Shown piece after piece: positions 6,844-15,782 of a DNA stretch of 24,845 nt. Location of the stretch: the IMG/VR virus record IMGVR_UViG_3300021960_000475, positions 1 to 24,845 of that record; one strand, 5' to 3'. Within the stretch, counting starts at the first letter, position 1. Every line of letters starts with the position of its first letter. Position numbers and translations under genes: made by a program. The DNA is from a virus. The notes below the pieces were generated by a model, which was not told the DNA's origin, did no database searches, and saw nothing but the letters and a program-made list of their open reading frames with translations.

Positions 6844-9117
6844 CTAGCTTTGTTCTTCGACAGGGATCGGTGATGGGTCGGACGCTGACGGGGAGGTGAC
6901 AGTCAACTTACCATCTTTGCCCTTGCTTACGCTATACCCAAGATCGCTTCCGTACTTGATGAACAGCTTCGTTATACCCGACCTCGTGATCGGCACATTC
7001 TTCTTGCCGCCGTAACCATTCTCTGCCAGCCAGCGCCCGAAGTCGTCGGCTGTGAAGTCCCCGGTTCCGACATCTGATTTCATAGCGTTGCCGACCTTTG
7101 GGTCCTCGAAGATGTGCTTGGCCAACGCACCAAAGTTTTTCCGGCGAATAGCGTAGTGCTCGCTGATCTTTGTGCCGTAAGCCGAATCCGGCTCGTCCAT
7201 CTCCGTCCAGTCCTGGATCAGCGGTCGACCCTCCGATACGCCTGTAGAGTGAAAGGCGTGGCTAGCCTTCCAGGCATCGGTCTTTTGCACCTCGGAAGAC
7301 AACTGCTGTGTCCACTTCTTGGGCATGTCATCGGGGTCATACCCGGAAGAGGCAAGCTCTCGGCGGACACCAATCATGCCCTCCTCGCTGAACACAACTG
7401 CCATCTCCTTGAGCAGGGCTGTGGGCTTAGTTTTCCGAGAAAATGCCCCCGTCTTCGTGTGCCCCTCCGGGACGGGCTCTAGGGCCCCACGGGACCGGAG
7501 GTGTGAGATGTTGGCTTCAATGCTCGGGTCCTCCTGTGGGGCCCCCATGGGCCCTGGCGCGGACTGTGGCGCTGGCATCGCCCCGCCCGGGGTGATGCCG
7601 CTCGGGGCCCCTCCGGATTTCCTGTACGCTGGCGACCCACCGGGGGCGAATCCGTCAGCGGACACTGCTTCGTAGCTGGACGGGGGGAGGCCCATCTCCC
7701 TGGCAACGTCTGCCCCTAGCTGATCGGTCTGTTTTATAGCCTGAGTGGCTAGGCCAGGGGCTAGGCTGGCGACCATGTTCTCGTCGAGCTGGTCGTATCT
7801 GGACAGATAGTTTTCCTCAAGCACCCCATTGAGTTCCTCCATCATTTGCGTTGTTGCCAACCTGCCCTCTTGGGTTAGCCGCCCGTTCTCATCAAGGACA
7901 TTCGGCATTGTCTGACTGACTGTCTCGAAGGCCCAGTGGAAGTTCTCGACGCTGGCATCTGCCCGGTCTTGCTTGAGCTTGTCGGTCTTCGCTTCGAGTG
8001 CCTTGCCCTTAGTGGCCGCGTCCATCATGGCCTCTCCCTGGTTGTAGTCCGGTGGGAGCTTGGACGTTCCATTCAAGTACATACGTTGCGCCGAGGTGAT
8101 GGCCGCAGCGACCTTGGCCCCCGTCATCAGAGATAGGGCCCGGCTGGATTCGTCCAGAGACGCCAGGGCGAAAGATATGTCCATCTCGTTGCGGTTGAAC
8201 TCATCAGCCTCCTTGAGCATTTGGTTGAACTCTTCCTTGAACTCGTTCGGGTTTGCCTCGTCGCGCTGGCTCAGGTTGGAGAGCATTTCGTCTATTCTGG
8301 CCTGTGTGCCCTCGGAGACTGGGAAGCTCTGTCCTTTGCGATTGGTCATCGCCAAGCGGTCGGTGCGGAAGGCTTGGTTGATCGACCCAGTCAGCTCCTG
8401 GGCATCCTCCCAGTTCTGCACCTCGGCTATGACCCTGCCGTGGTATGAGTTCACCGCAGCTCGGTCTTGTACACTCAGATTTGGGTTGTTGGCAGCCTCC
8501 ATCCAGCCCTCGTAGGCGGACCGCTTCTCAGGCGATAGATGATCAAGCATGGGCCCCTGAATCTGTCTGCCCTCGGAATCCTCGCCAAGGTCCTCTGACC
8601 CAGACAGGATGTTCCCGATGCGGGTAACGTCGGAATTGCGGTAGGCTTCATTTACAGCCTGAGTGCCCAGGTCGTTCTTGTTTCTCTGCTCTAAGTTGTA
8701 GTCCCGATCCTGCTCCTGGTTTCTTTGCTGAACCCCCTCCCAGCCGAACTTTTGCTCAGTATGTCTCCAGTCTTGCTCGAAGCTCCGGGACATCTGGTCT
8801 TGCGCCATTTCCTCTCTGGACAACTCCAGCGCACGCAGCCTGTCCTGATGCTCGTCTGTTCCGTCCCAGCGACTCTTGTTGTGGTCGTGTATGTCCTGGT
8901 TTATGGCCAGGCTGGCATCGGCTCGTTTGCCAGCGTCGATGGTTGATTGACCCTGGATTTTCCGCTGCTCAATCAGGGAGGCCAGGTCTTCCTTGCGAAC
9001 GCCCAGCCCCTCGTCAAACTGACGGGCAGATTCATCCAGCTTGCGCTGATCCATAGCCATGCCAAAGGCGGCGGAGAGGTCCCCCATTTCGGGGTTGATG
9101 TCAACTATTTGTGCCAT
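6844..9117 (-). CDS. Large internal virion (ejection) protein, coiled-coil rich
   Basis: This 757-residue protein has a Gln/Glu/Arg-rich N-terminal third (about 20-150) that should form long helices or coiled coil. A mixed helical middle follows, then a Pro/Gly/Ala-rich linker (about 485-550, with GGAPSG and PAPQSAPGPMGAP), and a compact C-terminal segment (about 560-745). The octapeptide LGEDSEGR at 177-184 is encoded by a 25-bp repeat shared with the giant polyvalent gene. AGGA lies 9 nt before the ATG and overlaps the stop of the previous gene. It follows the tail-hub and small internal protein genes, the usual place for core or ejection proteins of short-tailed phages. No lytic transglycosylase motif was noticed. 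The role rests on position and composition, not on a recognised family. Confidence 0.7.
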   Translation of the reverse strand: MAQIVDINPEMGDLSAAFGMAMDQRKLDESARQFDEGLGVRKEDLASLIEQRKIQGQSTIDAGKRADASLAINQDIHDHNKSRWDGTDEHQDRLRALELSREEMAQDQMSRSFEQDWRHTEQKFGWEGVQQRNQEQDRDYNLEQRNKNDLGTQAVNEAYRNSDVTRIGNILSGSEDLGEDSEGRQIQGPMLDHLSPEKRSAYEGWMEAANNPNLSVQDRAAVNSYHGRVIAEVQNWEDAQELTGSINQAFRTDRLAMTNRKGQSFPVSEGTQARIDEMLSNLSQRDEANPNEFKEEFNQMLKEADEFNRNEMDISFALASLDESSRALSLMTGAKVAAAITSAQRMYLNGTSKLPPDYNQGEAMMDAATKGKALEAKTDKLKQDRADASVENFHWAFETVSQTMPNVLDENGRLTQEGRLATTQMMEELNGVLEENYLSRYDQLDENMVASLAPGLATQAIKQTDQLGADVAREMGLPPSSYEAVSADGFAPGGSPAYRKSGGAPSGITPGGAMPAPQSAPGPMGAPQEDPSIEANISHLRSRGALEPVPEGHTKTGAFSRKTKPTALLKEMAVVFSEEGMIGVRRELASSGYDPDDMPKKWTQQLSSEVQKTDAWKASHAFHSTGVSEGRPLIQDWTEMDEPDSAYGTKISEHYAIRRKNFGALAKHIFEDPKVGNAMKSDVGTGDFTADDFGRWLAENGYGGKKNVPITRSGITKLFIKYGSDLGYSVSKGKDGKLTVTSPSASDPSPIPVEEQS
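8565..8589 (-). repeat. 25-bp direct repeat, copy 2 (in internal virion protein gene)
   Basis: Second exact copy of the 25-bp sequence at 4710-4734, about 3.8 kb away on the same strand. It again encodes LGEDSEGR (residues 177-184), flanked by unrelated residues (SGSED before, QIQGP after). Identity stops abruptly at both ends, which fits a short recombination or template-switch event, or a shared functional peptide under recent copying. Confidence 0.9.
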
Positions 9118-9126
9118 AGTGTTTTC

Positions 9127-9768
9127 CTAAGTTGCGAATGTTGACCCGACGCTGTCGCCAAGGCTTTGTCCGATCATACCGCCAGTCGGACCGCCCATGG
9201 CGTAACCGGCAACGCCACCCAAAGCGCCGAGGAGTCCCTTTTTGGGACCTTTCAGCATTGGGTTCACGCCATAGGGTGCGTTGCCTGTAGTGAGATGGAG
9301 TTTTTGCAAGTCAGACTGAGCTTTGACTTTCTGGATGTTCTCCTGAACACCGAGCATCTGGCTCCGTGTACCGGCTCGCATGTTGTAAGCGGACTGTCGG
9401 ACACCAACCTGCTGACCAGCACGGGCGGCGGACAGTTTCCGCTTTTCCCGGGCTCCCCTGCCAGCTATAGCCTTGCGGCGAGCAACGCTTCCGGTGACGT
9501 TGCTTAGCCCGGCGTTGGCAGCGGCTTGCTCGTTCTGAGCTGCTTCTTTCTTAGAGGATGCAGAGACCGACTCAGAGGCCGACCTTTCGGAATCCATAAG
9601 CTGCATCATTGCCGCTTTCTCCCAAACGCTGGCGTCACCCATCTGCTTCTGGAGCATCTTCATCATTAGATTGCTCTGCAGAAGCTGCCGTTTTTCCATC
9701 TCAGGCAACAGCTTCAGACCCTTCTTGCCTTGCTTGATGGGGTCTTGCCCCAGTTCTCCGAATATCAT
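9127..9768 (-). CDS. Small internal virion protein with glycine-rich hydrophobic C-terminus
   Basis: This protein has 213 residues. The N-terminal two thirds are helical, rich in Ala, Gln, Lys, Arg and Met, with an Ala/Ser/Glu coiled-coil-like stretch near 60-90 and a basic segment (ARRKAIAGRGAREKRKL) near 95-112. The last 35 residues (GLLGALGGVAGYAMGGPTGG) form a Gly/Ala hydrophobic tail typical of small phage ejection proteins that insert into membranes, such as the T7 gp14 type; that comparison is by character only. AGGA sits 8 nt before the ATG and overlaps the stop codon of the upstream gene. It lies between the tail-associated protein and the large internal virion protein, as expected for a core or ejection cassette. 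Confidence 0.65.
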   Translation of the reverse strand: MIFGELGQDPIKQGKKGLKLLPEMEKRQLLQSNLMMKMLQKQMGDASVWEKAAMMQLMDSERSASESVSASSKKEAAQNEQAAANAGLSNVTGSVARRKAIAGRGAREKRKLSAARAGQQVGVRQSAYNMRAGTRSQMLGVQENIQKVKAQSDLQKLHLTTGNAPYGVNPMLKGPKKGLLGALGGVAGYAMGGPTGGMIGQSLGDSVGSTFAT

Positions 9769-9778
9769 ACTTTTATTC

Positions 9779-10084
9779 CTATGGCTCTAGTATTCCAGCA
9801 AGCCGCAATGCGGCCAGCAGCGAGTTTAGTGTGGTGGCGATGTCCCCCGGGTCCGTACCGACAGCGTCAGAAACTGCTGACGCTGGCACGATATCCAGGC
9901 CCTCAGACGTTGATTTGAGTGTGCGGCCAACCACAACCTCGGTGCGACCGCGCACCTCCCGGATTGTGTTGCTCGGCTTCTTGTGCACGGAACTGATTTG
10001 GGCATTTCGTCTACCTCGACGATCCCTTCCGCCCAACTGCCGGGACTCTCCCGACAAGTTGTTGGTTCCTACGCGCCTGGGCAT
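9779..10084 (-). CDS. Small tail-associated hypothetical protein
   Basis: This protein has 101 residues. The N-terminal half is basic and polar (GGRDRRGRRNAQ), and the C-terminal half ends in a helix (DIATTLNSLLAALRLAGILEP). Similar short leucine/alanine helices ending in an L-R-x-A-G-[IL] pattern are common at the end of small phage tail or fibre-linked proteins, but no family is claimed. The ATG overlaps the hub gene's stop as TGATG, and GGAG lies 9 nt before it, so translation is probably coupled to the hub. Position between the hub and the ejection proteins suggests a minor tail or plug component. Confidence 0.6.
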   Translation of the reverse strand: MPRRVGTNNLSGESRQLGGRDRRGRRNAQISSVHKKPSNTIREVRGRTEVVVGRTLKSTSEGLDIVPASAVSDAVGTDPGDIATTLNSLLAALRLAGILEP

Positions 10085-13000
10085 CAGTGACTTCTCCGTC
10101 GACCGGCTGGGTACGCTCGGACGCTCATGGCTTCAAAGGCGAAACGCTCATTTGGGCTAGAGTTGACCAGCTCAACCCAGTAGTAGCCACCTTTAGCTTT
10201 TGCAGTTTGGTACATAGCCCTCCCGGACGGAACCGAGTCTTGCAAGAAATGCTCACCCGTCAGGTCTGCCGTGTTAGAAACGTACTGCCTAACGATTGCC
10301 CCATCTTGATCGGAAGCCAGAGTCGTTGCAAGGTGGCTAAAGCGGATATTCTTTCCTTCTCCACTCTTAGGGACGATCGGACCTAAGAGTACACGCGACT
10401 CAATAGGCTCCCCGTCGTCATCTTTTGCGGACGATTCGTATTGGCGGATAACGCCATCCTCCCCTCCAACTAGAACAACCCGGTCATCTGCGGTGTCTCC
10501 ATCCAGGACAGCCGAGGCGGTCACCTGGACTCCAGTGCTGCCAAACTCGTCTTCCCACCAAGCCGACCGCTTGCGATCCCAGAACCAGTGGCGGACCAAG
10601 GCTCCACCTCCAGCATATGGAATCTGGTAAACGTGCAAACCTTCTTGCCGTTCATTCCAGACAAGCTCCATGCGGTATGTGCCAAGGTCTACATCTGCCA
10701 TTCTGCGGTTGATGCTGGACTCGGTTATTTTTACTGGTGCCGCACCCGTTGGAGGCATCGCGAATACCCCGCCCCGGCTCCCAAAAAAGAAAATGTTGCC
10801 TCGCGGATCTTTGGCCCAAGATCGCCCAAAGGCTATCCCGGTGACATCCGTGAGGAGGTCGATCTGTCCGCCCAGTAGTGGGTCGCCTGTAAGCGTCCAG
10901 ATAGAGTGGTCGCAGCCAACAATCAGGATGTCGTCGCTATACGGGATTAGGCAGTTGATGACGTCCTGCGGCCTCCCCGCCAGCGACAGGGACCCTGCCG
11001 TAGCCGAAATGCTAGTGTCGTCAATGGGCGCGGTGTTCCAACCCTTGGGGTTATCCTTCTCGGACATAACCCAGGCATGGGGGTCGTCCGCCATTCTTGC
11101 CAGAACGAGTCGTCCGCGCCACGCGGCCACGAGCCTGGGGTTGTCGGGCAGCTTGCCCCCATCCTCGGCTTTGAGATGACTAACCGTTTCGGTTACGGGG
11201 TCGATAACCTTGACCCCAACGCCATCAACCACATAGAGCTTATTGAACAGTGCCGTGTGGTCAATGAAGCTGGCCGAAGCGGCGAAGTCTGGGGTCTCGT
11301 CACCATTCGTTACGTCCGAGTTTGCTCCGCCAGCCGTGAACTGTTTTAGCTCGCCATCGTATCCGACAGCATAGTGCGACATGCCTCGCGGAGGGTCCAT
11401 GTTGGGGGATACCGACACAGTGCGGTACTTCCACACCGTTGGCTGGCCTCCCGTGCCGTCTGCTCGCACATCAGATGTCGCCACATAAATGAACTGAGAC
11501 CTCCTATTTGACTCGGCAATATCTGACCCGTAGTCCGGGCTGAACGGAGCTACGCCGACCCCATACGCATCCCTTGAATCGTCTGGAACTCCACCGTCAA
11601 GGTCAAGGTCAAATAGGGCTGTTGACCCAACGGCTTCGTCTCGGATGACGGATACGGTCTTGTTGTCTGCATTTGAAGAGGAGTGTGACCGTGCAAAATG
11701 AATCGCGTCGAACTCGTCGGTAACGACATTTCCCGCTATTGGCTCTTTGGTGAAGCTGTCCTTGACCGTTGCGGTTAGCCCATCCTTCGAGATGCACGAC
11801 ACTCCGTGGTAGGAAGTGGATAGGCTCTCCCTCGTCCCAAGAGTAGCCACAGACCCGTCCTCAAGAAACGCTGCGGAAATGCCGCACCGGGGCTCGCTGG
11901 ACGAATCGTCGCCAAAGGCCCACGACAGTTCGCCAGTAGAGTCATAATGGGCCACGATCGGGCCAGCCTCTAGCAGTTGACTGATATTCCCGCTGTAAGA
12001 CCCATCTCCCTGAGGGGCCTGTGGGACCTTCTTCTGGTAGGGGTGAATCCAGCGATCGCCATCTCCAGGCAGGATATTTGGGCACCCCCACTTATGAACC
12101 AAGTACCCCTCAATCTTCTCCATCTCAGTCGTGTCATCGTCGATGACCGAAGATCCGGAGTAGTCCTCGTGGATCTTCGCCTCGATCACGCACCCAGACC
12201 CGCTCCCTCCAAAGAAGACATCATCTTCAGGGTAAACTTCGGGGGCATTCATCCACCCACAACCATCGGTGGAGAAGGTGTTAGTGTCGACCGATCCAGT
12301 TGTGGGGTCGACCGTATATGTCCCTATCTTCACCCAGGAAATGTAGTCAGAAGCACCTGGCGTGCCTGACGATCCGAACAAGGAGTTTCCCGATTGCGGC
12401 ATGTGTGCGCCTCCGCACGGCTCGTCGACCCCTTTGTGGATTACGGCTCGAAGATCGCCACCCACTGTGTACCCAGACCCATTGGAAGTCATGGTTATGG
12501 ACTTGACGTAGTCTGGGTCCTCGGGGTGCGTCAGGATTTTGGGCTCAGAAGAGTCGTCATTGCGGTCTATCCTGTCCAGGGTGATGACCTCTAGGATCTC
12601 TCCGCCAAAGTGGTCATTGGCAGACGTAGTCCAGTTATAACCAGTCCCCCAAGTGGTGTATGAGTCGATCTTCGACTTGATCGGCATGTCGGTCCACCTG
12701 TCAACAGGCACCCCATTGACCCTTATCAGCGATCGCGTCTTACCTGGGGGTGGACCACCGTTGGGGACCCAGGCTCCGCCACCCCCCACCTTGGAGACGG
12801 TCTGTGTATCTACAGACCCGTCATTGATTATTGTTATAAGCACCGCCTCGTCGTCTGCGGCCCAGCTCTCCTCGTTTCCATACTCGCCAATGTTGTAATA
12901 CTCATCTTTGGTGCAAGCTTCAAACGTCTGAAGGTGCGTGCCGTTGTAGAGCTTGGAGTAGTTGCCCACAGATCCTGACCCAACCGCAGTGTCAGCCGCT

Positions 13001-14523
13001 CTCTGGTTCCTAGAATAGTCATTGATCGAAGAGTTTCCGATGCCAGTGGCAGTTTCCACATAGTCAACTAGTCCTCCGGTGTAGAGACCATTAGGGCAGT
13101 AGTCGAGGCGGCCAATCTCGGTTGGTGACCCATTGCTTAGGACTGGTTTGGTAGAGCCGCAGTTCAAGCTCAAACTGAGATAGCCGTAACCGACAGTGCC
13201 CGTTGTTGACCCAACTGGAGTGGTTCCTCGAATCAACTGGCTGAATAGCGTTCCGCGACCAACCCCCTCAACAGAAGACGAATCGCTCTCCTTGTTCGGG
13301 CGAATCAAGATGAACGTGGCATACATGCCCGCCTCATAGCATGGGAAAGAAGATTGCTGTGAGGAGGCGTTCGACTTGAGGTTGGTGGTCGCTGGGCCGG
13401 AGATTAGGCTCTGGGTTATACCGTCGAACTGAATGGCGCCTCGACCGGCTAGGCCCTTTCCGAATGTCGGCCCAGGCTCATCGTCGATGGTGTTCGTGTA
13501 CAGGTGCCTCCCGCTTTTGTCCTTAGATCGAATAAATGTGATCTCGTCTCCGACCTCATAAGGGGTTGACGCGGGGTCAAGATCGTCAGCATCAATCCAG
13601 AACCAGACACGCTTTTCCCAGTCGTCAAGATCCTTTGGCGACCAGCCAATCGAAGACACCGTTGACTCTGGTGACGACGGTATTGACCCCACCTTTAGGG
13701 TGCCGTCAGGGTTGAATCCACGCAAGTCGTTCTTGGGGCATGAAACAACCATTGACCCCTTAGGGTCGACACCTACATGGTTTACCGGATACGGGACCGC
13801 GTATCGCACTGCCTCATTGGGAGAGCTGCTCGCCGCTTGGCTGTAAACTACAACCTCACTGCGTCCATCTTCAGGGATGTCTATGGCCGCATAGAGGGCT
13901 CCCTTGGAGAACTCCAGGTGCTTTACGAACCCGCCCGGCTGCAAGTTCCAGTAGTCTTCTGGCTCATACTCCTCATCGTCGTTCGCGGTCTCGACGATGC
14001 GCCATATTGAGGATTCGCGAGGGTCTCCACCGGTCGTGGACCCGACGAACACTCCGCCTTGATTGTCGATAGCTATGGCCTTGAGTGCCTGCCCCTTGGA
14101 GGTCACCTTTATCCCGTGTTCCCAGACCGAAACGCCCTCGCTGTTTAGCTTTACTACACTAGATGGGCCGCTCAGGCACAGGACGTTTTCCTGGTTGTCA
14201 ACAACAAGCCCATGGCACGGACCGCCGCCTGGCGTGGTGAAGCTCCACTCGGCCCCCGTCTCATCGGCGGTAGTGACCGCCGTGTAGTCGATGTTTCGTA
14301 GGTCGTAGCTAATCGACATCAACGCGCTAACCTTGCCGGTGAGCGACTCGGCTGGGTCGGTAAACTTGGACAGACCTTCCCGCTGAGCGCCACGCTCTCG
14401 GCCCGTTACGGGGTCGAGTCCGCGCATATTGAGAGCGTCGGAAGTGGTGCCTGGCTCCTGCTCGGTAAACGCCACATCGTCACTGATGCCTTTTATCGGG
14501 AAGCGTATGTCAATATCAGGCAT
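10084..14523 (-). CDS. Tail hub / nozzle protein: beta-propeller-type with inserted lectin-like domain
   Basis: This protein has 1479 residues. The N-terminus (FPIKGISDDVAF, EPGTTSDALNMR, GRERGAQREGLSKF) matches the opening seen in propeller-type hub proteins of short-tailed phages (P22 gp10-like or T7 gp12-like role). Propeller-like repeats occur at about 80-300 and again from about 845, with blades such as VVKLNSEGVSVWEHG and AHYDSTGELSWAFG. Between them lies a concanavalin/LamG-like region (about 303-835): it opens at VWFWIDADDLDP, has a KSGRH turn, and closes with IEGYLVHKWG and HPYQKKVP. That region is itself split by a Gly/Ser-rich segment (about 655-800). The C-terminus (HWFWDRKRSAWWEDEFG, GGEDGVIRQYE) is hub-like. 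It overlaps the connector gene as TAATG and is coupled to the next gene as TGATG. Its likely role is a portal-distal tail tube with glycan-binding decoration. Confidence 0.8.
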   Translation of the reverse strand: MPDIDIRFPIKGISDDVAFTEQEPGTTSDALNMRGLDPVTGRERGAQREGLSKFTDPAESLTGKVSALMSISYDLRNIDYTAVTTADETGAEWSFTTPGGGPCHGLVVDNQENVLCLSGPSSVVKLNSEGVSVWEHGIKVTSKGQALKAIAIDNQGGVFVGSTTGGDPRESSIWRIVETANDDEEYEPEDYWNLQPGGFVKHLEFSKGALYAAIDIPEDGRSEVVVYSQAASSSPNEAVRYAVPYPVNHVGVDPKGSMVVSCPKNDLRGFNPDGTLKVGSIPSSPESTVSSIGWSPKDLDDWEKRVWFWIDADDLDPASTPYEVGDEITFIRSKDKSGRHLYTNTIDDEPGPTFGKGLAGRGAIQFDGITQSLISGPATTNLKSNASSQQSSFPCYEAGMYATFILIRPNKESDSSSVEGVGRGTLFSQLIRGTTPVGSTTGTVGYGYLSLSLNCGSTKPVLSNGSPTEIGRLDYCPNGLYTGGLVDYVETATGIGNSSINDYSRNQRAADTAVGSGSVGNYSKLYNGTHLQTFEACTKDEYYNIGEYGNEESWAADDEAVLITIINDGSVDTQTVSKVGGGGAWVPNGGPPPGKTRSLIRVNGVPVDRWTDMPIKSKIDSYTTWGTGYNWTTSANDHFGGEILEVITLDRIDRNDDSSEPKILTHPEDPDYVKSITMTSNGSGYTVGGDLRAVIHKGVDEPCGGAHMPQSGNSLFGSSGTPGASDYISWVKIGTYTVDPTTGSVDTNTFSTDGCGWMNAPEVYPEDDVFFGGSGSGCVIEAKIHEDYSGSSVIDDDTTEMEKIEGYLVHKWGCPNILPGDGDRWIHPYQKKVPQAPQGDGSYSGNISQLLEAGPIVAHYDSTGELSWAFGDDSSSEPRCGISAAFLEDGSVATLGTRESLSTSYHGVSCISKDGLTATVKDSFTKEPIAGNVVTDEFDAIHFARSHSSSNADNKTVSVIRDEAVGSTALFDLDLDGGVPDDSRDAYGVGVAPFSPDYGSDIAESNRRSQFIYVATSDVRADGTGGQPTVWKYRTVSVSPNMDPPRGMSHYAVGYDGELKQFTAGGANSDVTNGDETPDFAASASFIDHTALFNKLYVVDGVGVKVIDPVTETVSHLKAEDGGKLPDNPRLVAAWRGRLVLARMADDPHAWVMSEKDNPKGWNTAPIDDTSISATAGSLSLAGRPQDVINCLIPYSDDILIVGCDHSIWTLTGDPLLGGQIDLLTDVTGIAFGRSWAKDPRGNIFFFGSRGGVFAMPPTGAAPVKITESSINRRMADVDLGTYRMELVWNERQEGLHVYQIPYAGGGALVRHWFWDRKRSAWWEDEFGSTGVQVTASAVLDGDTADDRVVLVGGEDGVIRQYESSAKDDDGEPIESRVLLGPIVPKSGEGKNIRFSHLATTLASDQDGAIVRQYVSNTADLTGEHFLQDSVPSGRAMYQTAKAKGGYYWVELVNSSPNERFAFEAMSVRAYPAGRRRSH

Positions 14524-15779
14524 TAGCTAGGACCTTGAACGGTGTTGCGAAGCATTGCTGGGATGAAAGTCCCGCTGCCAGACACGGCGGAACCGCGAAG
14601 TGCGCCCACGTTGGGTGCGATCTTCGCATCGCGACTGACGCAACCGGCCATGAGTGGTCCGCGCATCACAGAGTCCAGTCGCTGGTCGACTGTCCCCTCG
14701 TCTTCTTCTTCGATGCCCTTGACATAGGCCCTGAGCATCGCCTTGAACAGGGGCTCGATCCAGTCCGGCATGGACAACACATCGGTGTCGGCTTTGACCC
14801 GACCCCATCCGCCTCGGTAGAAGATGGTTAGGGCAGCATCGCTGTCAGCAGTGGGTACGGGGTAAAGCTCAAGCACCGGCTCGGGCTCGCCCCCAGAGGG
14901 CAGCGTGGTTCCGTTCACGATCACGAGCGGCGTTGCGAACTTAGTGCGGTTGATCTGGGCTCCAAAGAACTGGGTCTTTCCCCCGTTGCCTCCAATGACT
15001 TGCAGAAGAACGCCGTCTTCCCCGTGGATAGAGGTGTCGTATGTGAACCCGCACTGGATTCGATACCACCCGTCCTGGATAGGCTCGATCGTTGGCGTGA
15101 AGGTTGTGTCCCCAACTGCCGCCACAGTGGCTACGGTGCCGAAAGTGACGGAGAGCTGGGCCATCACGATCGCGGTTGTTTTGACATCGCGAACCGCTAT
15201 GAGGCCACCTCCGCCCGACCCCTCTTTGACGTAGATCGAAACGCAGTTGACTCCAGCGGTAACGCAGCCATAGGGTATGCTTTGGTCCCGGCGGTCTGCC
15301 GTGCTGGACACCGTGAACTCCGTTGCGTTCATCCCGCCAAGCGGGTCTGAAAATCCGGTCGCCAGCGTAGGGGTTCCTGAGTCCGCCCAAGACGACCCGT
15401 CAAATCGGTTTGAGTGCTTGACTGAGTTTGGAACGTCGGAGTCGCGATAGGTTAGAGCCCCATGCCAGTTCCATGTGGTCACCGAGATGTCACTAGCTCG
15501 CATCTGCAACACGGTCCCAACGTCGGTAAACTTGAGCGTGTTTAGAAGTCCATTTGTCGCATCGTAGCCGGTAATCTCCCTGATGCCATCAGGCAGTGCC
15601 GCATAGGTCTGCCCGGCAATGAGGTCGATTGTGGCGGTCTGCTTCTCCAGCCACGCCCACGGCTGTTGCGTGGCGAGGATCTCCCCCACATCGTTGATGT
15701 AGGAGAGACCGTCCGCTTTGGAGTAGCCGCCAACGACCTTGGCAACATGGTCGAGGCAGTTCTGGACTGTGAGGGACAT
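14523..15779 (-). CDS. Head-tail connector (adaptor) with inserted carbohydrate-binding-like domain
   Basis: This protein has 418 residues. Residues 1-115 (two helices, then a WAWLEKQTATIDL strand, YAALPDGIREI and WNWHGALTYRD) and 295-380 (PVLELYPVPTADSDAAL, YRGGWGRV, MPDWIEPLFKAMLRAYVKGIEEEDEG) read as the two halves of an adaptor of the P22 gp4 / T7 gp11 functional type. Between them, about residues 120-287, is a beta-sandwich resembling CBM-like domains of phage tail proteins: NRFDGSSWADSG, VTAGVNCVSIYVKEG, then QDGWYRIQCGFTY and FFGAQI. The domain replaces what is normally a short loop. It starts 3 nt after the upstream decoration gene and overlaps the hub gene as TAATG. A compact adaptor is the usual form, so the insertion roughly doubles its length. 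Its role in the virion neck is inferred from gene order and sequence resemblance. Confidence 0.75.
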   Translation of the reverse strand: MSLTVQNCLDHVAKVVGGYSKADGLSYINDVGEILATQQPWAWLEKQTATIDLIAGQTYAALPDGIREITGYDATNGLLNTLKFTDVGTVLQMRASDISVTTWNWHGALTYRDSDVPNSVKHSNRFDGSSWADSGTPTLATGFSDPLGGMNATEFTVSSTADRRDQSIPYGCVTAGVNCVSIYVKEGSGGGGLIAVRDVKTTAIVMAQLSVTFGTVATVAAVGDTTFTPTIEPIQDGWYRIQCGFTYDTSIHGEDGVLLQVIGGNGGKTQFFGAQINRTKFATPLVIVNGTTLPSGGEPEPVLELYPVPTADSDAALTIFYRGGWGRVKADTDVLSMPDWIEPLFKAMLRAYVKGIEEEDEGTVDQRLDSVMRGPLMAGCVSRDAKIAPNVGALRGSAVSGSGTFIPAMLRNTVQGPS

Positions 15780-15782
15780 GGC

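Noticed and set aside
7541-7560. GGGCCC/CATGGGCCC-type inverted repeats
   Set aside because: They lie within the Pro/Gly/Ala linker codons of the internal virion protein; explained by coding for PGPMGAP.
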